A DNA stretch of 64,000 bases, taken from positions 3,286,001 through 3,350,000 of the forward strand of contig LSAX01000002.1 in NCBI GenBank assembly GCA_001557505.1, in the 5' to 3' direction. A program made the translations under genes and the position numbers. The stretch comes from Reticulascus tulasneorum (lineage: Eukaryota; Ascomycota; Sordariomycetes; Glomerellales; Reticulascaceae). Numbering within the stretch: position 1 is the stretch's first letter; each line of letters starts with the position of its first letter. The notes under the pieces were generated by a model that worked only from the letters and a program-made list of their open reading frames with translations, searched no databases and had not been told where the DNA came from. Positions 24,460 to 35,983 of the stretch are shown here, piece by piece.

Positions 24460-26280
24460 CTACCATTTCCGCTCTTCAAATGTCAAGGGGCAATCATCCT
24501 TCGACTTGTCAGCTGCAGCTCAAACTGGGGGCGAGCACAACCTTTTGAGAGACGTACCTGTGGGAATATGGTCGCAAAGACCTTGATTGCCTCGGATTTT
24601 GGTGTCGGGTGGTGAGTCCAGTCCAGTAGAAGAGACGCCTTTCCGATCATCAAAGCCAGGTTCAGCTGTGCGTAAGTTTGGCCAATGCAGTAGTGGGGGC
24701 CCGTTCCAAAGACGAGGAAGTTTTTGGCTCCCTTCTCCTCTGCATCACCTGAGAAGTATCGCTCGGGATCGAATTCGTCAGGTCGCTCGTATACATCAGG
24801 ATCACGCAGGGCCGGGTAGACGGAGGGAATGATCATGGCGCCTATAATGTCAGCAAACGAACGATAGAGCCAACAGCAGAGTTGAACATACCCTTGGGAA
24901 CAGTATACGTAGGAGTGACTGGGAAAGCCTTCTTGGCGAGGTACGGAACCATGATGACGGGAGGTCGGTATCGGAGAAGCTCTCGGACAACGGCGCGAGT
25001 ATATGTTAGTGACTCAAGCTGGTCCATTACCAATTCGGCCCTGATATCGCCATTTCGAACTTTGAGATTTTCCTCGCGGACACGATCGAGAACATCGGGA
25101 CGCTGGGCCATAGTCTGGAACAACCACGTGGCAGCGCTGCTGGTGGCATCCTGAGAAGCGAAGAGGAAGGTGAAGATGGTCTGGGAGATCTCATAGTCGG
25201 TGAACTCTCGAATGAGAGGCGTCGGCTTGTTCAATCCCTCGGTGGAGAGCCCCTTCTCTTGTGCCTCTCGCCATTGTTTGGAATCCAACATCGATTTAAC
25301 CCAGGAATCCATGATGCAGCTGACCTCGCCTCCAGCAGCCAACCGGATCTTGCTCTTTGCGGCGCATTTGGCGAACTCTACCATAACCATATCAGCTGCC
25401 CTCTTGCCGTACCAGGTCCTCGTGAAAGGGATGATAATGGGGAAGTTGACGAGCTCGAGAGCGGCAGTGACTAGGTAATAGTCGTCCGAGATCTTCTGAA
25501 TGGCCTCATCCGAGATGTAGTGGCCAACGAATGTACGGCAGGACACGGCGCACATGAGCTCTCGGAACTCTGGCATGAAGGGTACTGGCTTGCCCTCGGC
25601 GTCTTGGGTGACTTGCAGGAACTTGTCGAAGTATCGCTTGTAGACCTCCTCTTGACCGGGCAGATAACTTTCCAAAGCTCTTCGGGTGAACAGTCCATTG
25701 AGACCCTTTCGAAAATCGACGTGTGCCTTGCCATCCAGGAACACCCAGCTCGTGGCTCCAAGAAGTTTATGGGCCACATCTACCACACACGGCTTGACGA
25801 ATGAGGGAGAGTTGAAAACCTTGCGCGCCAGATCTCGATCAGCGGCGATGACGACGAACCTGACGCTGTTAGCTAAAGTCAAGCACAACAGTACAGAACA
25901 ACGCACTTGTGGAAGACGGAGACACAGCTGAGTGGACCGCTGGCCCACTTGGCGAGATAGCCCTGGAACTCGGGGTTCATGGAACTCAGGAAAGGGCCCA
26001 TGAAGGGCAGCTTCATGGCAGGCCCAGCGATAGATCCTTTGTAGAACCAATAACTGACTTGGCAAGGAAGGCACCATTAGAGCGGGATCCAACAACTGCT
26101 GCACACGGGGTGAAACTCACCTTGATCGTATGCGACCAAAACGGCCAAGGTAGTGAAGAGAATTGTCCATATGCTGGCATTGGCCGCAGCCTCAATCACA
26201 TAATCGAACTGGGGGGGAACGGTCACGCTCGCGAACCTGGTGTTCGCCAGGACGGACGTAAAGGTTGTGTTATCAGCCAT
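24460..26280 (-). CDS. ERG5: Sterol C-22 desaturase, cytochrome P450 CYP61 (Erg5)
   Basis: A 533-residue microsomal P450 that introduces the C22-C23 double bond late in ergosterol synthesis. Exons are 26121-26280, 25907-26057, 24892-25859, 24558-24841 and 24460-24498. One N-terminal membrane anchor ([19 protein letters not shown]) precedes the CYP61 text [20 protein letters not shown] and [20 protein letters not shown]. The I-helix reads [14 protein letters not shown], ExxR is Glu397/Arg400 (RELLRY), and the heme loop [10 protein letters not shown] has its ligand near Cys478. The last exon is only 39 nt, [12 protein letters not shown] plus stop. Two of its four acceptors are AAG rather than CAG/TAG (GCCAAG, GTCGAAG); both were chosen because they restore conserved residues. 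Azole-related sterol metabolism would be the phenotype context. Confidence 0.97.
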
Positions 26281-27031
26281 TGCGATCGTCTGGAGCCGAC
26301 TTTGAGACGAGTCTATCACGAAATAGAGACAAACAAAAAGCCGGAGAGGATGTTTGGATTTCGAACCCAGAGAAGCGGTGTCGAGTGCACCTAAGTAGTG
26401 CGGACCGGGAAGGGCAGGGGTCCTCCACCAAATTAGGCGTAGGGGAAAAGAGCTAGAGCGACGATGAAGACTGGGACCCTTGCGAGACTCCTGGTGATGA
26501 AGGAGGTGGAGGAGCGGGAAGGATGAAGCGGCTCAGGAAGATGGGGAAAAGAGGGAAGGGAAGTGAGAGTGCTCAACAGAAAAGATGTTACTCCAGACCA
26601 AACGGTGCTCGCTCGGACGAGGAGAGATGAGTTGCCCCCGGAGCAATCAAGCGTGGGAGTCTACCTTGCAAGATTTTTTTGTCTTGTCTGTTCAGGTTCG
26701 TTTCTCCAGGGGAGTAATTAGGATAGAAGAAGGGTCATCTTAAATTACAACAGTCCATATTTCGGTTCCCGGGGCGCTATGTACTTATTAGTAGTATGCC
26801 ACCGAGAGAAAATGGCCCTGCGCATCTAATCTTTCGTTAGCAGATCCCGGCAATATTTTTTTTGTTGAGTTACATAGGAAGCACCACCCGACACCCCCGT
26901 TTAGTGATAGCCACAAAGCGGCAGCAAGCCCGACGGGTTGTGTGGCTGCCGATGCCTCAGAAGCAGGCCACTTTAATTATTCTGATTAGTGTCTCTTATT
27001 CGGCTTTTTGGTGTGTTTTTTGTTTGTTTTT

Positions 27032-27042
27032 GGGGGGGGGGG
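27032..27042. repeat. Poly-G run (11 bases)
   Basis: A homopolymer of 11 G following a T-rich stretch (tgtttgtttttg). It is non-coding and a likely slippage and sequencing-error site. Confidence 0.8.
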
Positions 27043-30000
27043 TTTGTCGCAATAGAGTCTCCCCCATTGGCTACCTTGCTACGCTTGTTACCTATACGGG
27101 CACGAGTACGAAGTTACGAGCGCGATGAGTCCACGCCGCAAAGGTTCAGATGGCACTGATAACCTAGCGATGGTGGTGATGTAATTAGCTATGGGATAAG
27201 TTATGCCAAATAAGTAGATTCGGTCACGCATCATATGATCGACCTTCCCAAAGTTGTGACGACGACCACCACTGAAGTCTACTAAATTCGTTCGTTCGTT
27301 GGTCCGATTCAGTTGCAGATGGTGCGGCAGGACGGCCTACAGCTAACCTCTACCTACTCATTAAGGTAGAACTGGGACACCAACGATACTGTGCATAATT
27401 CTCTCCTGAAGCTTTCCATCGTCAATCTTTGACGCGACAAGTGCGGGCCGCCCAAATTTGAAGCTTCTCAATTGGCCAATGCAGAAGAGCTACTCCCCTG
27501 CACCCCTTGATGTCGTGCCTGCGACCCAATCACATCTCTCACCGCCTTTTCGGTTGAAGGCCACCCAAGATACGAATACGAAGGCCAATCAGGAACGGGC
27601 TGGACCTTCGTCCATGGAGGAAATGCCCCTCCTTCCCCGTCCAGGGGACTTCACTCGGAGCCCTGGACTTTCATGGCGGGGTAGTAAAGAAGTTAGGAAA
27701 TCCGGTGTCCCAGAGGGATTCAGACAACTACCACGATGACTTCGAAGGGGGGGAGGGCTGCATATAATACGTCACACGATGCTCAACATGCTCGATATGC
27801 CGTGCGATAAGGATTGAGATCTCTAGATCCACCAAGCCTACGGTCACACATTCAAATGTCTTATTAGATAACTAGTGTCAAAGGCGGAGAATTTCCCAGT
27901 TCCAACACTGTGTTCGTGATTGTCACGGACATGTTTCGTCAGATTTCTGATCCGACACATCGGCACTCGGGCTAATGCTGGAACAGACTCTGGTCATGCT
28001 TCATAATCTGGGGAAAATTCTCTCGGTGATGGCCCCTGGGCAATCCAGCCAGGCAGACAATTTGCATCGGTAGTGAAAGAGCTCAGTCTCCAGTTTCCGC
28101 TTAGGCAGAAGAGTCCCATAAATGTCACGATACTAGCTTGTTGTAAATGCTAAATCAGAGCTGGCCTATTGCTATCCGACAGTTCGGTTGAGATGGAAGC
28201 CCTTGAGGTTGCAGGCATAGTACCAAGCACATGACAGTTGTTCGTGCCTGGTGTTGCGGATTGATACCCTATCATTTAGTCCCCAAGCTATCCCGTGTAC
28301 TCGGCCGAGTACGAATCCATCAATGGTGCATAGAGCTTTCGGAAACAATCTTTAATATCAGCTACTGGTTGCCGAGCAATTCGATACTGTTTAGTCTGAA
28401 GGGGTCGCCGGTATCCCATTATCGAATGCCGCATCTTCAGAAGTGACGCCCCGGGTGACGCCGTGTGTTTCGGTCATGTACATGAAAGCCCATCAGCGAA
28501 GTCGACCTTGCTTGCAAGATGAAGCCTTGTTTCGTGTTGGTGATGTGGACGAGGAGGCTTGGTCTTCGTCTTGGGACATCCCAAGAGTCACGAGGGCTTC
28601 ATGCAGGTTTGCGATATGGGTCAGATTGGGAAGACCAAGACTCCGATTGATGTACATCTGTATCCAGAAAATCGTCAATTAGCATCAAGCGACGCCCTCT
28701 TTTGATGGATGTGGCCGCAGCTACCCAGCCACGTCACGGAGCTTGCGCCGCAAGCTCAATTCCACGCGGGCGTACTCCGACTTCATCCGGCCTCCGCCTC
28801 AGTTGATTTTGATATTGAAGACGAGTAGAAAATTGAGAATTTCGCAATCATGAGATGCTACATGTAAAACTTTGCGAGTTTTCGTCCGGTTGGGAGAGAC
28901 GATTCCTGGAAGAGCCAAGTCGAATTGGCCACGGACGGTTATTCCGTCTCCCGTGGCTCAGGGCAGACCTCATGCTCCACGCCTACGTGCTGAGAGGCAT
29001 TCCGCTTCTCGAGATACTATAGAAATGTGATAAACACCGCTGGAGGCACTACGTGGCTGAAAGAGACATACAGATTCGGCCACTCAGCGAATGAATCTTC
29101 GGCAAGTTTTCGTAAACTTCTGACATGTTTTGTGAAACCGACAACCCTCTAACTTTGGTTTTCTCTGACTGCATTGTCGGTGTCCCCATATGGGTACCGC
29201 CCAAAGATGTGTGCCAAGCCTAAATGTTTCCTTTGCGTATAGATTACTAAGTACGGGTAAGAAAAGCGTCTCCAAATGCGAAAGCCGATGATGAAGCCAC
29301 ACGCGCACCTCTGAATTTTAGGAACTGGTGTCGCGTCAGCCGGCAATCCAGTCATTGCGAATTGCGCTCCCGACAGTTGAAACCCGAGAACACCAACCAG
29401 GGTCTCTCGTCAATGAGTCAAGCGGCTTCCAGCGCGGGGGGAGGGGGGTGGCCTGTGACAGGAAGAAAATTCTCTAACATACCTGTCGCCAAGTGCATTT
29501 TCAAGTAACATTACATACGTGCAGTAGGTACCTGAGGTATCACGAGGCATGAACAAGGCACCCGCACAGCCCACGCTCGCCCGAGCCGTTAACATCCGGC
29601 TCCATGTGAAATGTGTGTGCCTAATTAGTCGTAAGCCCCAGGCTTCCAACGCACCTAAGGTAGCAAGGTAGCATGGCATTACAAAGCCATGCAGATGGTG
29701 GTGTACGTGTGCGATGCGCCATTAGTCCACGCTTCTCACAACCTAGCATTAACGCATCTATCGCTCGTGGTTCTCGGTACCTACGGGGCAGAGCCTTTTT
29801 GATGCTGGCTTACGGGTTCTAGTGACATTCTTCGGCCGTCGATTTTGTTTTGTCGAGCAGCATCCTCATAAGGCTGCACCCTGGCGTTATTCGTACGACC
29901 ATCGCAAGCCCCGCGTAATGACTCACGTCGGCCATTGCTTGGCCGCAAGGAATGGATGATCTCCGTGGTTGATGGCAGGATTTGGAACGGAGTGGGGGCC

Positions 30001-30046
30001 CAGGAGCTCATACGTTCGTTGTGCTGCGGTTGGCAGGCCATCTGAT

Positions 30047-30052
30047 TATAAG
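30047..30052 (+). promoter_or_regulatory. TATA-like element of the small gene at 30238
   Basis: TATAAG in the context ATTATAAGTA, 186 bases before the ATG. The following 150 bases form an A/C/T-rich, G-poor leader (ctcatcagcacaaccaacag and similar), which is typical of strongly transcribed fungal genes. Confidence 0.45.
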
Positions 30053-30237
30053 TATCGAAGGAAGACATCGCGATGTTAGGTCTGATCTCATCTCATCAGC
30101 ACAACCAACAGACTAGATCTCCAACAGGTTCTCAACTTGCACTCAAGCCTTACTAAAAGACTCAAAAGACTTCTTCTTCCAATCTCAACTTAAACCGAAC
30201 AAAACATCCTTACCAAAGAAACTACCAAATCATCAAT

Positions 30238-30507
30238 ATGAGCTCCCAGAACTTCATCTCAGATAAGCGACACAGCAATGCCATGCTGTCAGCCATCCTT
30301 GAAGGCCAAGCAGCAGAAAGCAATCTTGCTCGCAGCCAATACCAACGGCAATCCACCAAGGATGCCGATGCCGCCTCCGTCTCCAGCTTTGGCAGTTCCA
30401 TCGGCCTCCTGAAGAGCAAGGCACGAAAGGTCACCCACCGGAAATCCAAGTCAAGCGCGGCAGACAGTTTGGGCCAGATGAGATCACAGGTTCGGTTCTC
30501 CATATAA
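30238..30507 (+). CDS. Small Ser-rich basic protein, function unknown
   Basis: An 89-residue intronless frame, MSSQNFISDKRHSNAML...SQVRFSI. I do not recognise a family. It is rich in Ser, Lys and Arg, has no membrane segment or signal peptide, and has possible kinase sites (KRHS, RKSKSS). The support for a real gene is contextual: an in-frame start preceded by a G-poor leader ending in aaatcatcaat, a TATA-like element 186 bases upstream, regular codon use, and isolation at the end of a 4 kb gap. It could be a stress- or development-induced small protein, but that is a guess. It lies convergent to ASK1, whose stop is about 515 bp downstream. Confidence 0.55.
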   Translation: MSSQNFISDKRHSNAMLSAILEGQAAESNLARSQYQRQSTKDADAASVSSFGSSIGLLKSKARKVTHRKSKSSAADSLGQMRSQVRFSI

Positions 30508-31021
30508 CCCCTCTGTCCTGTCTCGTTTGTCAACGAAGCGTACATATGAGCGGGTTCTGACCCTCGGCCAGGACCATTCCAGCCGATTCTGAATAACGAA
30601 CAACTCTTAAACGGACCATGATCTCGGGGCGGTAGAGAAACTACCGCCCACGGGGTTGTGAAAGATACCCCGTCACTTGACGGCAATAGGTTGGGGGCGC
30701 TCAGGCATTTCAACTTGGACTTGGTCTTCTTTCTTGGGGGTGTTTTCTTTTATTGGTGATTGCGAATAATGGGAGTTTCAAGGAGCCAGCGACAAGTCCT
30801 GGGATGGTTCCGAGTGCGCGACTGTTGCGGCATCTGGTTCCTGGGGGTTTCTTTGTAAGATGTATCACGAGGGAAACATGGCTAGGGATATTAGTTAGGA
30901 GACGCTTCAAGGAGGCAAATGTCGAGGGATGCGGATTGGCGTTCAACCAGGGGTATCTTAAAATCATTATTAGCCTCCTTGTTCTAGTTCTTCTTTCGGT
31001 CTCAAAATTCCATTAACGGAG
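30508..31021. other. Convergent intergenic
   Basis: 514 bp holding the 3' ends of the small gene and of ASK1. No element was recognised. Confidence 0.55.
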
Positions 31022-32442
31022 TTAAAAACTCTCGTTGAGAATATCCTCATTCATCTTGACCATCGTGGGGCTGTACTCTGAGCTTTCTGGCTCGGCACCT
31101 GCTGTTAGCAGGATATCGTCCACAATTCTTCTGCTAGCTTCCCGGGCTATTCGGCCGTTAGTTGAATCTATAATGCATTGAGATTTACCCGAACCAACCT
31201 GGTGTTTGGAGTAGTTTTGACGGTGGAAGTGCGAACTGAATTGTCTTGGGCGGGCTCATCCCACCATACAGTCCGCCGCCTTCCCCATCACTGTCACTTT
31301 CCCAGTCAATTTCATACTTGTGCTTTCCAGTCGGGACTTCAGTAGTCGTGTCATCTCGATTGTTGAAAATATCCTTGGTCTTCCTACCAGTGGCGGGGGT
31401 CTGAACACTGATTCCAGGTGTTCTCGGACCAGCAAGTCGTTGCCGAGCCGTGTTGCGAATCGGCGACATGAAGGCTTCGCTGCGTAGCGTGGGCACTGCC
31501 ATCACCGGCGATGACATGGGGGAATCTTGCCAAACCGGCACATTCTCCTTCCTTTTGTCTTCTTTGCCTCTGGTTGGAGATATGCGGACACCCTTGTGCG
31601 GTGTAGCCTGAAGTCGGTAATTCTTGTCTAGGATGCGATGAAGGAGCGGATCCTTAGAGCGTTGAACAGATTGCTGGACTGGTGCCAAAGATGACCGTGG
31701 CGTCATTGACATGTCCGGTAAGCGGGCTGTGTGCTGCGCCAGCAGGACTGTTGAATCCTCTTCTTCCTCTTCCGTCTCGTATTCTAGTGGGGCTTGTTCC
31801 CCGACCAGCTCACGTTTTAGTGCTTCGTAAGGAGACTCAAGGTTGGCAAACTGCGGCTTTATGGTCTTGGTCTTGGGTGGCCGCGGCGTACTACCTGTTA
31901 GATCGCCGTCGTCCAAGAGTGAATCATCAACGTGATAGGTTGAATTGCCAGCAGCAGTGCTTCTCGTGATATCGTCATTTCCAGAGCCAGGTCTCGAAGT
32001 GTAGTCTACAGTCGTGTCGTCCTGAACAGTCGTTTCTTCTGCGGTTGTGATATCGTCTTCGTCGTTAGCCAATTCCTCGTACCCTGATAGCGAAACATTT
32101 GCAGAGGCCTCGAAGAATTGCTTCCAGAACTAAGATGACATTAGCTTCGCTTTCAGTGCGTCGAGCAACAAAGACTGAACCTACCTTGGATGCTTCCCAG
32201 ACTGCTCTTGAATGCTCGCCATATTGCTCAACAAGCGGTAAGATGCTCGTAGTAACTATGCGGTGGGCCTTGCTGAAGTTGTGGTCAATCTCTATGCCGG
32301 CGGGTTAGCTTCTTCGCTCGATGGGAGAAGGTCCAGAGGGTCGCGAGGCACTACCTTGCAGCGTGAGTGTGATTGATTGCTCTAGTCTCTCAAGCTCTTC
32401 TGTGAGAGATAAATTTCTTGTAGAGGGACCTGGCCGAGCCAT
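31022..32442 (-). CDS. ASK1: DASH complex subunit Ask1
   Basis: A 416-residue kinetochore protein of the DASH/Dam1 ring, which couples chromosomes to spindle microtubules. Exons are 32355-32442, 32185-32291, 31199-32129 and 31022-31146. The conserved N-terminal Ask1 domain spans the first three exons (LTEELERLEQSITLTLQEID, HNFSKAHRIVTTSILPLVEQ, FWKQFFEAS). The middle is disordered and full of SP/TP sites (SMTPRSS, ISPTRG, DSPMSSP, AGPRTPG), as expected for a Cdk substrate. The C-terminal motif SKLLQTPAREASRRIVDDIL is restored only by splicing at 31198/31146. Here the donor is GTTGGT and the branch CTAAC. The gene is followed upstream on the same strand by a gamma-tubulin complex gene, 240 bp away. 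Confidence 0.93.
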
Positions 32443-32682
32443 TTTGCTCAGCTACCGCAATCATCTATACAATGACGAAGTTGTTGACCGATGTGAGCAG
32501 CGAGTGGCAATCTATTCCAAGACGCGTTTGGTTGACGCGATGCGGGGATCGCACATGCGGGGTATGGATGCGACCACAGCCCCGTTTAAGTAATATGCCA
32601 TGTCGGACACAATTAGGGCGGATGGCCAGTACTTGGCAGCAGTTCAAGAGCCTTAAATACATGCAACTTGATGACTCTATCT

Positions 32683-35588
32683 CTATCCTTTTGAGTAGTA
32701 GCCAAACATGTCCAACTTCAAAAGCAACAATGCTATTGTGTTTTCTTCCATTTCGTCCCTCGTCTCAAAATCATCTCTCATAATTCGTGTCTCATGCTTG
32801 GTCCCGTAGGCCCCTTTCTCAGACAAACCTTTGCAGACAGTGATAAAAACCTCTACATTCCTCCTGAACGCCTTGTAGAGGTCCTTGCTAGTGTTTTCAT
32901 CCTCAGGCTCGGCGCTGCCGCCAGCTCGAAGCCTGGATTGCCTCGCAAAGTCTAAGATCACCCGAAATATCTCTTCGAGCAGCTTCAAAACCGGCTGCTG
33001 TCGTTTTCGTAGCAGTAAAGCCAACATAATGCGGTCGAGAATATGGGAATAATACTCTCGCAATCGATCCGGACTCGGCGTTGGACCCGAAATCGAATCC
33101 GGATCGTCAATATAGAGGTCTGCCTCGGTCTTGTCTAGAAACTTCCCGAATATTTGCAGAGGCATTCCAATCCCGGTGTCAAAGAAGTAGGCACTGATGC
33201 TCGAGATGAAGTGATGGGCCTCGAAACTGAAGCGGACGGATGCATCCCCAGGATCTCGCCATCGGGAGGTCCTCGCTGTTACATCCCGAAAGAGCTGGTT
33301 AACGGTATAAAGCATCCGAAGTACACGAACTAGGAGCCGAAAGATCCGGTCGTATTGCACCAATATGACTGGAGTGATGATTGAGGAGAGTGCCGGCGGT
33401 GGCTTGTAAGACAAACGAAGGAAGTCAAGAGCTTCCAAACCGTCCGGGTTCAAACACTTGTCTATCTCTTCGCTGGACAAGTCCCTCACCGCAAAACTCA
33501 AGTCTCCGGGAAGGTCAGAAACTTCGGTACCAGGAGACAGCACTTCTGCCCAGCCAGGATTGGAGTAGCTGTCTGTGAGAACTCCCATTAACGCCAATCG
33601 AAGCTCGGAGCTAGCAGGTGGCCAAGTGTCTCTACCACTGAGTCGCAAGCCCATCACTCCTCCTTGTCGCGCGACTCCAGCTTGTCTCTCTGCCGTCTCT
33701 AAATCGGGATCAAACAGGGCATGAGAAAGCCTGCTGCAGAACACGCCATTGCCGAGCAGGAAAAATTCCCTGTGCAACTTCAGATGGCCCCTAAGGTCGT
33801 GAGCGCTAAGAAGGAGTTTCATACTCTCTCTGCCAACGACTCGTGCCTGGACTGAGATCAGGGAGCCAAAAGACAGGATTGGTAGCAAGGACCAGTGAGG
33901 TGTAAAGTCAGTCGCGATTTCTCCATCCCTCAGTTCCTCGCATGAAAGGCAGTCTCGTATGACCTTGGCCAAGGGATCCTCCGCCGCAATCTCCGTCATC
34001 GGCTGAGCAAGTTCCTTGATTGACGCCAATAGTCGGTTTTGAAGCTGTCTCTCATCGGCACCGAATACCCGGAGCTCATATTTCGCAGAGATGACCAATG
34101 GATCTGTGAACAACCCACTTTTGGCTGTGTTACCTGGCTGGCAAGATCGGATAGCGTCCATCAAAGCACGTTCATATCCACGGACTCTCGCTTCCAGATG
34201 GAGGATGGAATCCCAATCAAAGAGCCATTCTCCCGGAGGCGGATTGGTGGACGAAACAACATCGTGCCGAGCAAGGCAATGGTCTGGGTGACTGGACTGG
34301 ATGAAGCGGAAATTCCGGCCAGTTTCAAAAAGAGCTTGAACAACGTCCTCCGGCATGAAGTTCGGCATTTTGTCTCGCGCGAGGCGAAAGTCTAAGTCTT
34401 CCACTTCATCTCCAAAATCGTCCACGTGTACCTCGGATTCAACTCTGACGAATCCCTTGTGTCTACCAGCATCGTCCTTTCTCAGTGGAACGCCAGCTTC
34501 CGGCTTAGTGCCAATCCACTCCTGGACGAAGTCAATCCAGGGCCTCGAGACACGCTGCAAAACTTCACGCATGATGTCTCGCAGATGACGATTGCCATTC
34601 TCGGCTGCCTCAGCCTGCTGGAAGACCAAGATGAGGATATCTTCGTCCACATGGCTGCGTTGAATCTTGGTTACTAGTTGTTCAAAGTGCATGAGAATAG
34701 TTGAAACCTGGTGGATCAGCGACTGAAGCTGCAAGATTGATCGAGGAGCCCATTTTCGGAGGGCCACGTTGCTGTGGACAACAAGAAGAATTCTATCCAC
34801 AGCGCTTGCCAAAGCAACCCGGCAGGGAGTTGAGTGTTTTGAATATGTCGTCTCAGTAAACGATTGTAGGTTTCGGCAAGCATTTCCACAATCTAAACAC
34901 TTTTGCTGAATGCCCTGAAGTACAACGCCTGAATATCCCGAGATTCTGATCTTTGGCAAAGTTGGCTTGAAGGACTTGGTCTCAGTATGCCATGAGAAGA
35001 AAACGGACTCCCTGCCAAGGGCGAGAGACAATAACGCAGAACAGTAAGCCGTCGCCTCCACCACCGTATAATCGGAGTTACTGATTCCAAGAGGATCTGA
35101 GTTCAGACCAATCAAAGAATCAAAAGCACCTGGACCGGCCTCTGTGATGAACAAGGGCTTAGAGTGTCCAGATCCTGGAAGAGCGAAGGTGTCCCATGTT
35201 TTATACTCTGGATCTTTGGATTGGGGCCTTCCAAGCTCAAGCCATAAATCGCCCAAATCCTCCAACTCGTCCAAGGCTGGTGGTTCGGAGTGCGGGAAGG
35301 GGTCTTCGTCGACGCTGGATGGCGCCTCATCCAAGATGGGATCTATGGCTGGGAGTTTGAATAATTCTGCTACTATGGGTTTCGCCAGCTTCCCTTCCGG
35401 TAATAACTCGTAGTCTTCCGTCATATATTAGCGTTGGCTACGGGTTTCAAGACACATTCTGTACCTCTGAAGTCAATCGTAAAGAACTGTGCGCTCCCAT
35501 CTGGCATTTCCTCCTGCTCTAGCCATTTGGATGGCCGCCAGAAATCCGGGATGGCGAAGACGTCGGCAGCATCATCTTCGTCAGACAT
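32683..35588 (-). CDS. Gamma-tubulin complex component (Spc97/Spc98 family, GCP5/GCP6-like)
   Basis: A 951-residue protein in two exons, 35465-35588 and 32683-35414, joined across a 50-bp intron ending GGAAG. The start MSDEDDAADVFAIPDFWRPS and the following SAQFFTIDFRDYELLPEGK are spliced from exon 1. Two GRIP-type regions are visible: an N-terminal helical part (YCSALLSLALGRESVFFSW, KIRISGYSG) and a C-terminal part (SFEAHHFISSISAYFFDTGI, LDRIMLALLLRKRQQPVLKL). The latter ends LLLKLDMFGYYSKG. These proteins nucleate microtubules at the spindle pole body. It lacks the N-terminal features I would expect of GCP2/GCP3, so a GCP5 or GCP6 (Mod21/Alp16) role is more likely. The paralog assignment is tentative. 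Confidence 0.85.
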
Positions 35589-35983
35589 ATCTGGTTTCGG
35601 GTCCCTCTAGTGTCGGGGATCATCGGTAAAGCTTGGGAGTAGCATGAGAATCATCAAAGTGTGCGGACTGGGAAGGTATTCGAAAAAGTCGCGCCTAGAA
35701 GTAAAACCCCGCGACGCGACAAGCGCGTCATTAACGACTAGGAGTGTAAAGTTAGCGGCTCATCCCCGCAGGTAATTAGTGGCTTGACAGCCTGCAGGTC
35801 CCGGCGCAAATCTGGAATAACTGAGCTACCATTCAAGCTTGGCAACTCTTTTTTTTCCCGCCGAGGTCAACTCCAGGCTTCCCACTGTATCTTGACATAC
35901 CTTATGTGGAATCGCTTATAGTCGCACGCCAATTGAATTCTCCTACGCATCTTATTTTTACAGGATTATCTTACGTTGCCAAA
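35589..35983. other. Divergent promoter, GCP gene / EAF7
   Basis: 395 bp shared between two divergent starts. It includes a T run (cttttttttttcccgcc near 35850) in front of EAF7. No TATA box is obvious. Confidence 0.6.

Larger units (their letters stand above)
26281..30237. other. Long intergenic region (4 kb)
   Basis: The largest gap in the window, between the ERG5 start and a small plus-strand gene. It holds an 11-base G run (27032-27042), a short TTCGTTCGTTCG repeat near 27290 and TAGGTA-type motifs near 29520. Frames reach at most about 95 codons. No tRNA, rRNA, transposase remnant or terminal repeat was recognised. It could hold a non-coding transcript or large regulatory region. Confidence 0.55.

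Noticed and set aside
26358..26385. GGTTCGAAATCC-like tRNA B box on the minus strand
   Set aside because: No A box, acceptor stem or anticodon arm at the right distance; it lies in the ERG5 leader.
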